Below are positions 16,138 through 24,894 of a stretch of DNA of 64,000 nt, piece by piece (position 1 is the first letter of the stretch; each line of letters opens with the position of its first letter). Origin of the DNA: Sorangium aterium (GTDB taxonomy: Bacteria; Myxococcota_A; Polyangia; Polyangiales; Polyangiaceae); contig NZ_JAQNDK010000003.1 of assembly GCF_028368935.1 (NCBI RefSeq), positions 1,426,001 to 1,490,000 on the forward strand. The letters run 5' to 3'. The position numbers and the translations under genes are program-made. The notes under the pieces are model-generated. The model saw only the letters and a list, made by a program, of their open reading frames with translations. It had not been told where the DNA came from and made no database searches.

Positions 16138-17847
16138 ATGACGACCGCGCACCAGCAAGAGAGCGAGGCTGCCGTCGCAGACGCCGGGGGTGGAGAGACC
16201 GCCAGCCTCCCGCTGCCGGACGCGCCGCGCAGCGCGGGCGACCCCCCCGCGAGCGCGGGGAGCGCTGCCCGCGCGCTGCCCGCCCGCCTCGCCTATGCGC
16301 TCGCGGCGCTCAGCGGGCTCTTCTACTTCCTCGGGTTTCCTGGGGTGGATCTCTGGCCGATCTCGTTCTTCGGCCTCGTCCCGCTGATCGTCGCGCTGCG
16401 CGGACAGACGCCCGCGCGCGCGGCGCTGCTCGGCTGGATCGCCGGCTTCGTCATGACGATGACCGGCTTCTACTGGCTGCTCGAGATGCTGCGGGTGTTC
16501 AGCGGATTCCCCACGGTCCTCTGCGCGCTCTTCATGGCCATCCTCTGCGGCTACCAGGCCGGGAGGATCGCCCTGTGCGGCTGGCTCTACGGGCGGGCCG
16601 AGGCGCGCGGATGGCCTGGCTCGGTGGCCTTCGCGCTCGCGTTCGTGACGAGCGAGCTCGTCTACCCGCTGCTCTTCCCCTGGTACTACGGCGCCTCGGT
16701 CCACAACGCGCCGGTGATGGGCCAGGTCGCGGATCTCGGCGGCCCCTACCTCGTCGGCCTGGTGCTGGTCGCCGCGAACCTCGCGATCGCCGAGCTCGTG
16801 ATGCACCAGCTGGATCGCGCGCCCCCGAGCCCTGCGCCGGGCGACGCCGGCCCGGCGCGGCGCGGCCGCCCGCTGAACCGCGCGGTCCTCGCTGTGGGGA
16901 TCGCCGCCCCCGCCCTCGCCGCCGTGTATGGCGTCCTCCGGATCCGCGCCGTGGACGCGGCCGCCGCCGCGGCCGAGCCGATCAAGATCGGGATCGTCCA
17001 GCCGAACCTCGCGCTCTTCGACCGTGGGAACGCGCTCAAGATCCACGTGAGCCGGACCCGGGAGCTCGCGCAGCAGGGCGCGGAGCTCGTCGTGTGGAGC
17101 GAGGCAGGCGTGCCGCAAGCCTTCCGCGAGTCGGCCTACCAGAGAGAGGTCCAGCGGTCGCTCACGCGCCGCCTCGGCGTCCCCACGGTGGTCGGCACGG
17201 TCATCCACCGGCAGGCGGCCGACCGGAACGAGCGCGGCGTGAGCTTCAACACGGCGCTCATGGCCGGCAAGGACGGCGAGATCCTCGGTCGATACGACAA
17301 GCAGTACCTGCTCGCGTTCGGCGAGTACCTCCCGTTCGGCGAGATGGTCCCGTACCTCTACAAGCTGTCGCCGAACTCGGGCCGCTTCAGCTCCGGCACG
17401 TCGTTCGCTCCGCTCGAGTGGGAAGGCCACAGGCTCGCGACGATGATCTGCTACGAGGACATCCTGCCCCACTTCGTGAACAAGCTGGTCGCCCAGGGCG
17501 ACCCCGACCTCCTCGTCAACCTCACGAACGACGCCTGGTTCGGCGACTCGACGGAGCCGTGGATCCACCTCGCGCTCGCGAAGATGCGCTCGATCGAGCA
17601 CCGCCGCTACCTCGTGCGCGCCACGAACAGCGGCGTCTCCGCGATCGTCGACCCGGTCGGGCGGGTCGTCACGCACAGCGACACGTTCAAGGAGCAGTCG
17701 CTCCTCGGCGAAGCCCGGTTCATGCACGGGCAGACCGTCTACGGAACCGTGAAGGACATCCCGTGGTACGTCGCCGCGGCCGCGAGCGCCGCGATGGCGC
17801 TGTTCACGCGGCCGAAGCGCCGACGGCCCCGGCGCGGCGAAGCCTGA
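16138..17847 (+). CDS. lnt: Apolipoprotein N-acyltransferase
   Basis: A 569-residue inner-membrane enzyme that adds the third acyl chain to lipoproteins. The N-terminal half holds several hydrophobic helices (starting LAYALAALSGLFYFLGFPG). The periplasmic nitrilase-like domain carries the catalytic triad: Glu in VVWSEAGVP, Lys in GRYDKQYLLAFGEYLPFGE and Cys in TMICYEDILP. A final helix near the C-terminus (YVAAAASAAMALF) precedes a basic tail. The first 40 residues are a Ser/Ala/Pro-rich extension compared with E. coli Lnt. This enzyme would mature the lipoproteins found elsewhere in the window. Confidence 0.92.
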   Translation: MTTAHQQESEAAVADAGGGETASLPLPDAPRSAGDPPASAGSAARALPARLAYALAALSGLFYFLGFPGVDLWPISFFGLVPLIVALRGQTPARAALLGWIAGFVMTMTGFYWLLEMLRVFSGFPTVLCALFMAILCGYQAGRIALCGWLYGRAEARGWPGSVAFALAFVTSELVYPLLFPWYYGASVHNAPVMGQVADLGGPYLVGLVLVAANLAIAELVMHQLDRAPPSPAPGDAGPARRGRPLNRAVLAVGIAAPALAAVYGVLRIRAVDAAAAAAEPIKIGIVQPNLALFDRGNALKIHVSRTRELAQQGAELVVWSEAGVPQAFRESAYQREVQRSLTRRLGVPTVVGTVIHRQAADRNERGVSFNTALMAGKDGEILGRYDKQYLLAFGEYLPFGEMVPYLYKLSPNSGRFSSGTSFAPLEWEGHRLATMICYEDILPHFVNKLVAQGDPDLLVNLTNDAWFGDSTEPWIHLALAKMRSIEHRRYLVRATNSGVSAIVDPVGRVVTHSDTFKEQSLLGEARFMHGQTVYGTVKDIPWYVAAAASAAMALFTRPKRRRPRRGEA

Positions 17848-17935
17848 GCTGCGCGCGCGTTCGCGTCGTACTCGCCGACGCCGCGCGCGGCCCGGTTGAC
17901 GCCGGAGCGACCAGAGAGCGACGGTCACCCGCACA

Positions 17936-19482
17936 GGAGACGGGCCCAGATCGGCGTTTTCGGCGCGGAAGCGTACTCACGTCTCAGGATTGATCATATT
18001 TCCCCCACCTCCCTCGCGGCGCTCCAGCCCTGAACGAGGGTGAGGAGCTGCTCGTAGCCACGGCCCAAGGTCTGCCAGCCGGGCTCGCCGTTTCGCCGGA
18101 GGTGTCCGCCGAGCGCGGCGATCGCCAGGAAGGCATCGCGGGCCGTGGCGTTCTCGGGCAGGGGCTTGCGCGCGAAGACCCGCAGCACCGCGAGCTGGGT
18201 GGGCGTGAGCACGGCGGTCGCGGGCTGCTCCGGAGCGCGCCGAGCCTCGCTGCGCAGCAGCAATAGCTGCCAGGCGATGGGCGCGAAGAGCGCCAGCACG
18301 TTGCGCAAGCCGTGCAGGTCCTCGATCTGGCGCTTCTCGTAGGCGCACCCGGTCTTCAGGGCCTTGAAGAATTCCTCCACCATCCAGCGCGCCCGGTACC
18401 AGTCGACCAGCTGCGTCAGCTGCTCGCCGGACTCGACCGGCTCGTTGGTGAGCAGCACCCACTCGACCGGCGCTTCGCCCGGCGGCGGCTCGAGCTCCCA
18501 GACACGCACGACCTGAAGCGAGAGTGTCGCCGGCAGCTCACGCGGCTGCGATCTGGGTCGTCGCAGCGTCACGCGCGTGCTGCCAAGGGCGAGCTTCGCC
18601 AGGCGTCCGGCACGGGTGGGATGCAGGCGTTTCTGTTGAGGGCTACGGTTGCCCGCCGGCCGTGGGGAAAGCTCTACCTCGCGCACAGCGACCGCTTGAA
18701 CTTGCGCGAGCGCGTGCTCAAGTTTCGCCTCCTCTCCGAGGGCGGCGGCCTCGACGAGGCGATTGTGTGCCAGCCGGATCACGAACCGATGCCCTGCGCC
18801 CAGCAGCTGCGCGAACAGGCCGTAGTCGTCGCCCTCGCGGTCCATGACATGCACCAAGGCGTGCGGAGCACAGCCCAGGGCAGCGACCTGTTCCACCTGC
18901 TCTCCCCAGCGGTCGTGCTCGTTGCCCGTCGTGTCCTCGTCGCGCACGTGCGTGCTCAGAGCGAGCACGCCGAGCGGGCGACGCACCCCATCGCCGCTGA
19001 CGGCCAAGGTGAAGTGGGCGAAGAACGTCTGCCCCGAGGAGCGCAGCCGGCCGAGCCCCTGCCGCTGGCCGTCCGAGCGGAAGGAGAGGGTCGTGGTGTC
19101 ATGGATGGCGAGCACGACCGGCTCGGCCTCCATGCGCGCGAGGGTGGCGCGCACATGCGGAGCCAGGATCGCCGCGGGCGTGACGGCGTCGTTGCCGAAG
19201 AAACGGTACGCAGCCTCCAGCTCGCTGTCGGACAGCAGCGAGGGGAAGCTCTTGTCCGGCGCCTGCGCCAGCTTTTGCACCAGCTTGCTCTGGCGCTTCG
19301 AAAGCCGCACATCGCCGAAGGGCGCGTCGCTCATCTCCTCGGCGAGTGCGGCCGCGTTCTCTGCTGCGGGTGAACCCATCCGCAGCTTTGATCACGTCGC
19401 CCAGCACACATCAAGCGAGATGTGTAGGATCCTGAGACTCACGTACGCTGAGCACCGAAAACGTCGAGATGGGCCCGTCTCC
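17936..19482. mobile_element. IS4-type insertion sequence, complete
   Basis: A 1547-bp element with one transposase gene on the minus strand and imperfect terminal inverted repeats of roughly 50 bp. Both ends begin GGAGACGGGCCC going inward; further shared blocks are CGTTTTCGG, AGCGTAC and GTCTCAGGAT. No flanking direct repeat can be seen, so the insertion is old or its target duplication has diverged. It lies between lnt and the DUF72 gene, 20 bases from the latter's stop, and interrupts no gene. Confidence 0.85.
17994..19379 (-). CDS. IS4-family transposase (Tn5-like)
   Basis: A 461-residue DDE transposase. The N-terminal region FGDVRLSKRQSKLVQKLAQAP matches the Tn5-type DNA-binding domain. 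Catalytic residues are visible as Asp in AIHDTTTLSF, Asp in MDREGDD and Glu in the YREK block YRARWMVEEFFKALKTG. The gene fills the element between its inverted ends and has no frameshift or internal stop, so the enzyme could still be active. Confidence 0.92.
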   Translation of the reverse strand: MGSPAAENAAALAEEMSDAPFGDVRLSKRQSKLVQKLAQAPDKSFPSLLSDSELEAAYRFFGNDAVTPAAILAPHVRATLARMEAEPVVLAIHDTTTLSFRSDGQRQGLGRLRSSGQTFFAHFTLAVSGDGVRRPLGVLALSTHVRDEDTTGNEHDRWGEQVEQVAALGCAPHALVHVMDREGDDYGLFAQLLGAGHRFVIRLAHNRLVEAAALGEEAKLEHALAQVQAVAVREVELSPRPAGNRSPQQKRLHPTRAGRLAKLALGSTRVTLRRPRSQPRELPATLSLQVVRVWELEPPPGEAPVEWVLLTNEPVESGEQLTQLVDWYRARWMVEEFFKALKTGCAYEKRQIEDLHGLRNVLALFAPIAWQLLLLRSEARRAPEQPATAVLTPTQLAVLRVFARKPLPENATARDAFLAIAALGGHLRRNGEPGWQTLGRGYEQLLTLVQGWSAAREVGEI

Positions 19483-19501
19483 GAAGCGGATGACCGCCGC
19501 T

Positions 19502-20161
19502 CTAGAGCTTCATTGCCTTTTTGAAGCGCTTCGCGTCGGCGAACATGTCGACGTTCGTGAACACGTACGTCGCGTCGTCGTGCTTCGCGCCGCGCGCGAT
19601 CTCCGCGAGCCGCTCGATCGCCGGATCCTCGTAGCGCGACTTGTGCCCCGCGGGACCGTGCAGGCGGTAGTAGGCCACCTTCAGCCGCGAGAGGCCCGCG
19701 TTCAGCGGATCGCGCGCGGCGAGCGCACCGACCTCCTGGGTGAGCTCGTCGCACTCGTCCGGATCCCACCCCGGCGGAGGCTCGAAGACGACGCGCTCGA
19801 AGCGCTTCTTCACGTTGACGAGGAAGTCGCGCAGGATGGCCTTGTTCGCGCGCGTCGGCGTGAACTCCGGGGGGCCGACGAAGACGGCGAGCTTCGCCTC
19901 GAGCTCGTCCGCGACCGCCTCGATGCTCTTGAGCGCCGTCTCGATCACCTTGCCGTCCCGAAACCCCTCCTGCCCGATCTCGCGCGGACCGAGCAGGGCG
20001 AAACGAAAGCCGCCTGGAGCTTCGCGCCGCCAGCGCCGGATCGTTCCAGGTCCCGGAAGGGACACATGGGTCTCCTGCACCTCCACGAACATGAACTCGC
20101 GGAAATAGCGCGTCGCTGGGACGGGAAAACCGGCGCAGCCGACGGTAATCATCGCCCCCAC
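19502..20161 (-). CDS. DUF72 (YecE-like) TIM-barrel protein
   Basis: A 219-residue protein of the DUF72 family, a TIM-barrel group of unknown activity. It begins with the typical strand ITVGCAGFPVPATRYFREF and ends with the family-like TYVFTNVDMFADAKRFKKAMK; central motifs are LAVFVGPPEFTPT and AYYRLHGPAGHKSRY. It is shorter than most members (around 240-280 residues) but looks complete at both ends, so the insertion sequence 20 bases beyond its stop has not truncated it. The ATG at 20161 or an in-frame ATG three codons later could be the start. Confidence 0.85.
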   Translation of the reverse strand: MGAMITVGCAGFPVPATRYFREFMFVEVQETHVSLPGPGTIRRWRREAPGGFRFALLGPREIGQEGFRDGKVIETALKSIEAVADELEAKLAVFVGPPEFTPTRANKAILRDFLVNVKKRFERVVFEPPPGWDPDECDELTQEVGALAARDPLNAGLSRLKVAYYRLHGPAGHKSRYEDPAIERLAEIARGAKHDDATYVFTNVDMFADAKRFKKAMKL

Positions 20162-20291
20162 CCTAGCCCACGCGCGCGCTGGCGAGAAGCCAGAGCGATG
20201 GATTTCTCGCTCGGCTCGCCCGGATGCCCGAACGAGACGGGGCGCGCGGCCAGGTCGCGGGCGCGAGGACGCAGTCGCAGTGGGTGCCCGC

Positions 20292-21812
20292 TCACTCCTC
20301 GCCCTCGCGCCGCGGCGCCGCTGGCTCGGAGCCTGGGCGCGCCGCAGCGCCGTCGACCGCGCCCGCGCCCGCGCCGGTGGCTTGCCCGAACGGCAGCGCG
20401 AGCACGGCGGCGCTGCGATCGACCTTGCGCTGCAGGCGGGCTCGGCGGCGGGCCTGCGCGGGCTCGGGCTCCGCGGTGCCCTGGTCGGCCAGCTCGAGGG
20501 CGCGGGAGAAGGCGCGCACGTGGTGCTCGTAGAGCTTCGCGAGCTCGAGGCGCACCGAGGGGTCGTCGATCTCGGCGGCGAGCGCCTCGTAGTCCGCGAG
20601 CGCCCGCGCCTTGTCCCCGCGCGCCTTCGCGATGTCGCCGCGCGCGCGCCGCGCGACCGCGCCGCCGCCGCGCTCGACGGCCGCGTCCGCGAGCTCGGCC
20701 GCGCGCTCGAGCGCGCCCGCCCGCCGCAGCGTCGCGGCCACCCCGGCGAGATCGCCGGCGGCGAGGCTGCCGAGCGGCTCGCCGTAGAGGCCGACCAGCG
20801 CGACCATCGCGAGGACGTCGGCGGCGTTGTGCTCGACGACGCCGAGCAGCGCCTCCTCGTCGCCGGTGCGCAGGAAGTGGGCGTAGCACGCGACGATCTC
20901 GCCGCCGGGCACGTCCCCGACGCGCACCCGGCCGAGCACGTCGTGCTCGAGGGCGATGAGGGTGCGGCTCTTCAGGCGGGCCTTGTGGATGCGGCGCGCG
21001 ACGTGGACGAGATCGAGGTGCGGCAGCTCCGGCGGCGGCGGCAGGCGGTTCATCACGTAGCGCGTGCGCAGGAGCGGCATGTCGAACGCCTTGCCGTTGT
21101 ACGTGACGATCATCGAGGCGCCGGCGAGGCGCTCGGTGAGGCGGCGCAGGATGGGCTCCTCCTCGCCGAGGCGGCGCAGGAGGAGCTGCTCCATGACGAA
21201 GCCGTCGGACGAGGGCTCGCCGAGCGGCCCCGCGCTGTCCGCCCCGGGGTCGAACCAGGCGAGGCCGATCAGGAACGGCACGGTGCCCGTGCCGCCTGCG
21301 AGGCCCGTGGTCTCCGTGTCGAGGAACAGCGCCCGCCGCACATCGCAGCCGGCGAGCGCCGGGTCGAGCGACAGGAGCGCGAGCATGGCCGGATCGGCGT
21401 CGCGCGCGGCGACGAGCGGCGCGCGGCCGACGCGGGCCGCCGCGAGCGAGCGGGTGCGGCTCGCATAGAGAGGCCCCCCGGGCGTCTGCTCGACATGGAA
21501 GGGGAGCTCGCCGCGCGCGGGATCGGCCCTGGGGGTCGGCGGCGCGCCCCGGGCGACGATGCGGGAGATGCGCTCGCGCAGATCGTCGAGCGACGGTCGA
21601 GCGACGCCCGTGGACGCAACCGCCGCGGCCGGCGCCGCGTCGCTCGGAGCCGGCGCCGCGGGCGGCGGTGCGGGAGGAGCATCGGAGGGGCCGACGCCGT
21701 CCACGGCGGGACCGCGGTCGAGCGACGCCGGCGCGGGGGCGAGCGGCGCAGCGCCGCGCCGCTCCGCCGGGAGCGGCCCGAGCCGCGCGAGCTTCGACTT
21801 GAACGACGTCAT
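20292..21812 (-). CDS. YprB-like RNase H-fold exonuclease with TPR tail
   Basis: A 506-residue protein. After about 150 Pro/Ala-rich residues comes an RNase H-like exonuclease domain with acidic catalytic motifs: FLDTETTGLAGGTGTVPFLI, VTYNGKAFDMPLLRTR, and a last one in VEHNAADVLAMVALV. This pattern is that of YprB/RNase H-like proteins usually found next to a DEAD-box helicase (YprA); no helicase is present here. The C-terminal 150 residues look like TPR-type helices (AGALERAAELADAAVERGGG). It probably acts on nucleic acid; the substrate is unknown. Confidence 0.85.
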   Translation of the reverse strand: MTSFKSKLARLGPLPAERRGAAPLAPAPASLDRGPAVDGVGPSDAPPAPPPAAPAPSDAAPAAAVASTGVARPSLDDLRERISRIVARGAPPTPRADPARGELPFHVEQTPGGPLYASRTRSLAAARVGRAPLVAARDADPAMLALLSLDPALAGCDVRRALFLDTETTGLAGGTGTVPFLIGLAWFDPGADSAGPLGEPSSDGFVMEQLLLRRLGEEEPILRRLTERLAGASMIVTYNGKAFDMPLLRTRYVMNRLPPPPELPHLDLVHVARRIHKARLKSRTLIALEHDVLGRVRVGDVPGGEIVACYAHFLRTGDEEALLGVVEHNAADVLAMVALVGLYGEPLGSLAAGDLAGVAATLRRAGALERAAELADAAVERGGGAVARRARGDIAKARGDKARALADYEALAAEIDDPSVRLELAKLYEHHVRAFSRALELADQGTAEPEPAQARRRARLQRKVDRSAAVLALPFGQATGAGAGAVDGAAARPGSEPAAPRREGEE

Positions 21813-21876
21813 CGGCCAGTCGCGAGGTTTCCACGCCGGGCACTGCGCATCAAGTCAGTGGTCCAGCGGATGCCTA

Positions 21877-22527
21877 TCAGGGATCCTGGCCCGATCCCTG
21901 GCGCGCGGCGCTGGGACCGACACCGAGCTTCGCCCGGATCGAGGCGAGCACCTCGTCGGCTTGCCGCTCGGTCGCGGCGCGATCGCCGGAGTTCTCGATG
22001 ACGTAGTCGGCCACCGCGACCTTGCGGGCGAGCGGGAGCTGCGCGGCGAGCCGGGCGCGCACCTGGTGTTCGGTCGCGCCGTCCCGCGCCATCGCGCGGG
22101 CGATCTGGACCGCCTCGGGCACAGCGACCACGACGAGCGGGCGAAACGCGTCGGCGACCCCGTTCTCGACGAGGAGCGCCGCCTCGTAGCAGGCCAGCGG
22201 CTCGCCCTGCGCCTGGAGCTCGGCGGCGCGCTCCAGCGTGAGCGCGGTGATGCGCGGGTGCACGATCGCGTTCAGCTGGCGGCGCTTGTCCGGGTCGGCG
22301 AACACCACAGCGGCGACGCGCGCGCGATCGAGCGAGCCGTCCGGCGAGACCACCTCCGGGCCCAGGGTGCGCACCACCGCGTCGAGCCCCTCGGTTCCCT
22401 TCGCCACCACCTCGCGGGCGAGCGCGTCGGCGTCGAGGACCGGAAGCCCCCGCGCGCGAAAGTGAGCCGCCACCGTGCTCTTGCCGGATCCCAGGCCGCC
22501 CGTGAGCCCGAACAGGACAATCCCCAT
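21877..22527 (-). CDS. coaE: Dephospho-CoA kinase
   Basis: A 216-residue P-loop kinase that phosphorylates the ribose of dephospho-CoA in the last step of coenzyme A synthesis. It starts MGIVLFGLTGGLGSGKST with the P-loop at about residues 9-17. It continues with the family blocks VLDADALAREV, DRARVAAVVFADPDKRRQLNAIVHPRI and LLVENGVADAFRPLVVVAVP. The upstream 23 codons in frame are Arg/Glu-rich and are excluded. The gene lies 64 bases after the YprB-like gene on the same strand. Confidence 0.92.
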   Translation of the reverse strand: MGIVLFGLTGGLGSGKSTVAAHFRARGLPVLDADALAREVVAKGTEGLDAVVRTLGPEVVSPDGSLDRARVAAVVFADPDKRRQLNAIVHPRITALTLERAAELQAQGEPLACYEAALLVENGVADAFRPLVVVAVPEAVQIARAMARDGATEHQVRARLAAQLPLARKVAVADYVIENSGDRAATERQADEVLASIRAKLGVGPSAARQGSGQDP

Positions 22528-22595
22528 GGCCGCCTCACCGCCCTCCCTGGAGCGACCGGCACGCCTCTCCGCTGTCTGATCTCGACCCAGCGTCA

Positions 22596-22610
22596 TAACG
22601 CATAGCGTTA
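22596..22610. promoter_or_regulatory. Perfect palindrome TAACGC-ATA-GCGTTA, possible operator
   Basis: A 15-base inverted repeat with 6-bp arms and a 3-base centre in the divergent region between coaE and the GGDEF-EAL gene. It is AT-richer than its surroundings and has the size of a dimeric regulator site. No regulator is known for it; the role is inferred from shape and position only. Confidence 0.45.
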
Positions 22611-22709
22611 AACCTGACCCTATCGTCCCGAAGGTCGAGCGCGGCGGGCGTCAAAGGAACGTGCGACCTGCGCCGGCGCCCACGTCTGCCCGGAGCGCCT
22701 GCTCGCCTC

Positions 22710-24830
22710 GTGACCACCACGACCCCAGCCTACCTCGAAGGGGGGTCTGCGACCGTCGAGTTTCCTCGCCGTCGGCGCTTAAGAAGTCCGCTTCTCCGGG
22801 AATGCAACTACCATAACTGGGTGGTGGCAAAGATCGATGACCGGCCGGAGTCGAGCCTGCACGCCGCGTTCGATCGCTCGGACGTGCACCGCGGCTCGCC
22901 GGACAAGCAGCTCGTGGCGTGGTTGTCCGAGCTCGACGTCGGCGTGATCGAAGTCGACGCCGAGCAGCGCGTGGTGCGCGTCAACGGTGCAGCGGAGCGG
23001 CTGACCGGCTGGTCGATCGTCGAGGCGCGCGGCGCGCTGCTCGATCGCGTGCTCCGGCTGATCCCGGCGGCGGGGACGACGAGCGGAGATCCGGACATCG
23101 ACGTCGGAGAGATGACCGAGCTGTTCGACGAGGGCGCGCCGGCGAAGGCCGCTCCGCCGCTCGCGCTCACGCCGCGGCGCGAGCCGGTGGCGCCGCTCGC
23201 GCCGGTGATCATCGACGAGGGCGCGCTGCGCACGCCGGGCGCGCCGCTCGGCGCGCCGGAGGCCGCCGCGGCAGGCAGACCGACGTCCGCGCGGTACACC
23301 GCGCTGCTCGAGCGCCGCGACGGCTCTGTCATCCCCGTGCTCCACACGATCGGCACGCTCGCGGGGCGCCCCACGCGCGAGAGCCAGCGCGACTCGAGGC
23401 CGCCGCCGCCCCCGCCCGGACAGATCATCCTCTTCCGCGAGCTCGGCGCGCCGGGGCCGTTGCCGATCCACCCGGCCAAGCCCCGCTACGACGCGCTGAC
23501 GCGGCTCCTCGATCGGTACGCGATCATCGATCGCATCGAGGAGGCGCTGAACGACTGCAGGGCGAACAACACGCCGTACGCGCTCTGCTACATCGACCTG
23601 GATCGCTTCCGGCTCGTGAACGCCACGTGCGGGCACGAGGCGGGCGACGATCTGCTCCAGTGGGTCGCGACGCGCGTGCACGAGATCGTCGGCCCGAAGG
23701 ACGCGGCCGGGCGGATCGGCGGCGACGAGTTCGTCCTCTTGCTCGCGGACAAGAACGAGCGGGAAGCGGAGCGGATCGCGCGCGACCTGCAGATCTGCCT
23801 GCTCGAGTTCCGGTTCGGGTGGGCGGAGAAGACGTTCTCGATCGGCGCGAGCATCGGGCTCGTGGTGCTGACACCGCACTTCGAGCGCGCGGTCGACGTG
23901 CTCGGCGCCGCCGATCACGCGTGCCGGATCGCGAAGGAGAACGGGCGCGGGAGGCTGCAGGTCTACCTCGACGACCAGCAGATGACGACGAGCCGGCGCT
24001 CGATGCAGTGGGTCGCGAGCCTGCAGCGCCACCTCGCCGAGGGGCGGCTCCGGCTCTACGCGCAGGGCATCCACCCGCTCATCAAGCCGGGCGCGGCGCA
24101 CACCCCCCGCGGCGCGCACTTCGAGGTGCTCGTGCGGCAGCTCGGCGAGGACGGCCGGTTCTACTCGCCGGTCGGCATCATCCAGGCGGCGGAGCAGAGC
24201 GGCCTGATCCACGTGATCGATCGCTACGTCGCGCGCCAGGCGTTCCGGCTCATCGGCGCGCTGCCGCAGCACGCGCTGAGGCGCCTCGACACGTGCTCGA
24301 TCAACCTGTCGGGCGTGTCGCTGCTGCGCGAGGGCCTGCTCGACTTCCTCGTCGAGCAGCTGCACCGGGCGCAGGTGCCGCCGAGCAAGATCTGCTTCGA
24401 GATCACCGAGACGGCGGCGCTCGCCAACCTCGGCGAGGTGCTGTGGTTCATGCAGGAGCTCGGCGCCATGGGGTGCCGGTTCGCGATCGACGACTTCGGC
24501 AGCGGGCACGCGTCGTACGGCTATCTGGAGAGCCTGCCTGTCGACTACGTCAAGATCGACGGCATGTTCGTGCGCGATCTGAAGGACAACTCGCTCCACC
24601 GCGCGATCGTGGAGTCGGTGCACCGCATCGGCGACACGCTCGGCATCAAGACGGTCGCCGAGCAGGTGGAGAACCAGGAGATCGCCGAGCTGCTCACGTC
24701 GATGGGCATCCACTACGCGCAGGGGTGGCACTTCGACAAGCCGCAGCCGCTCGTGGACCTCTGCGGGTCCCTGCGCGCCCAGGGCGAGCCGAGCATCCCG
24801 GACACGAGCGGCTCGCCGGAAGGCCGCTGA
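22710..24830 (+). CDS. PAS-GGDEF-EAL cyclic di-GMP signalling protein
   Basis: Up to 706 residues. A PAS-like sensor (LSELDVGVIEVDAEQRVVRVNG) is followed by a Pro-rich linker, a GGDEF domain with an intact GGDEF at about 337-341, and an EAL domain whose signature reads EVL (about 472-474). The EAL domain keeps the metal and catalytic motifs SINLSGVSL, DDFGSG (594-599), VKIDG and AEQVEN. The product-inhibition site (RxxD before GGDEF) reads GPKD, so its Arg is missing. It should both make and break cyclic di-GMP, or have one active half. The start is uncertain: GTG at 22710, or in-frame GTGs at 22821 and 22824 just after a lower-GC, promoter-like stretch. Confidence 0.88.
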   Translation: MTTTTPAYLEGGSATVEFPRRRRLRSPLLRECNYHNWVVAKIDDRPESSLHAAFDRSDVHRGSPDKQLVAWLSELDVGVIEVDAEQRVVRVNGAAERLTGWSIVEARGALLDRVLRLIPAAGTTSGDPDIDVGEMTELFDEGAPAKAAPPLALTPRREPVAPLAPVIIDEGALRTPGAPLGAPEAAAAGRPTSARYTALLERRDGSVIPVLHTIGTLAGRPTRESQRDSRPPPPPPGQIILFRELGAPGPLPIHPAKPRYDALTRLLDRYAIIDRIEEALNDCRANNTPYALCYIDLDRFRLVNATCGHEAGDDLLQWVATRVHEIVGPKDAAGRIGGDEFVLLLADKNEREAERIARDLQICLLEFRFGWAEKTFSIGASIGLVVLTPHFERAVDVLGAADHACRIAKENGRGRLQVYLDDQQMTTSRRSMQWVASLQRHLAEGRLRLYAQGIHPLIKPGAAHTPRGAHFEVLVRQLGEDGRFYSPVGIIQAAEQSGLIHVIDRYVARQAFRLIGALPQHALRRLDTCSINLSGVSLLREGLLDFLVEQLHRAQVPPSKICFEITETAALANLGEVLWFMQELGAMGCRFAIDDFGSGHASYGYLESLPVDYVKIDGMFVRDLKDNSLHRAIVESVHRIGDTLGIKTVAEQVENQEIAELLTSMGIHYAQGWHFDKPQPLVDLCGSLRAQGEPSIPDTSGSPEGR

Positions 24831-24836
24831 CGCGAT

Positions 24837-24876
24837 CGCGGCGAGACCGGCCGCGCCACGCGCCGGTCTCGCCGCG
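24837..24876. terminator. Bidirectional hairpin between convergent genes
   Basis: A perfect 15-bp stem (CGCGGCGAGACCGGC and its complement at 24862-24876) with a 10-base loop, starting six bases after the GGDEF-EAL stop and ending 18 bases before the last codon of the convergent nicotinamidase gene. There is no T tract, but stem strength and position fit a shared transcription end. Confidence 0.65.
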
Positions 24877-24894
24877 CGATCCGCTGGATCCTAC

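Noticed and set aside
19482-20161. DUF72 gene truncated by the insertion sequence
   Set aside because: The protein ends with a normal family C-terminus and its own stop, 20 bases inside the element boundary.
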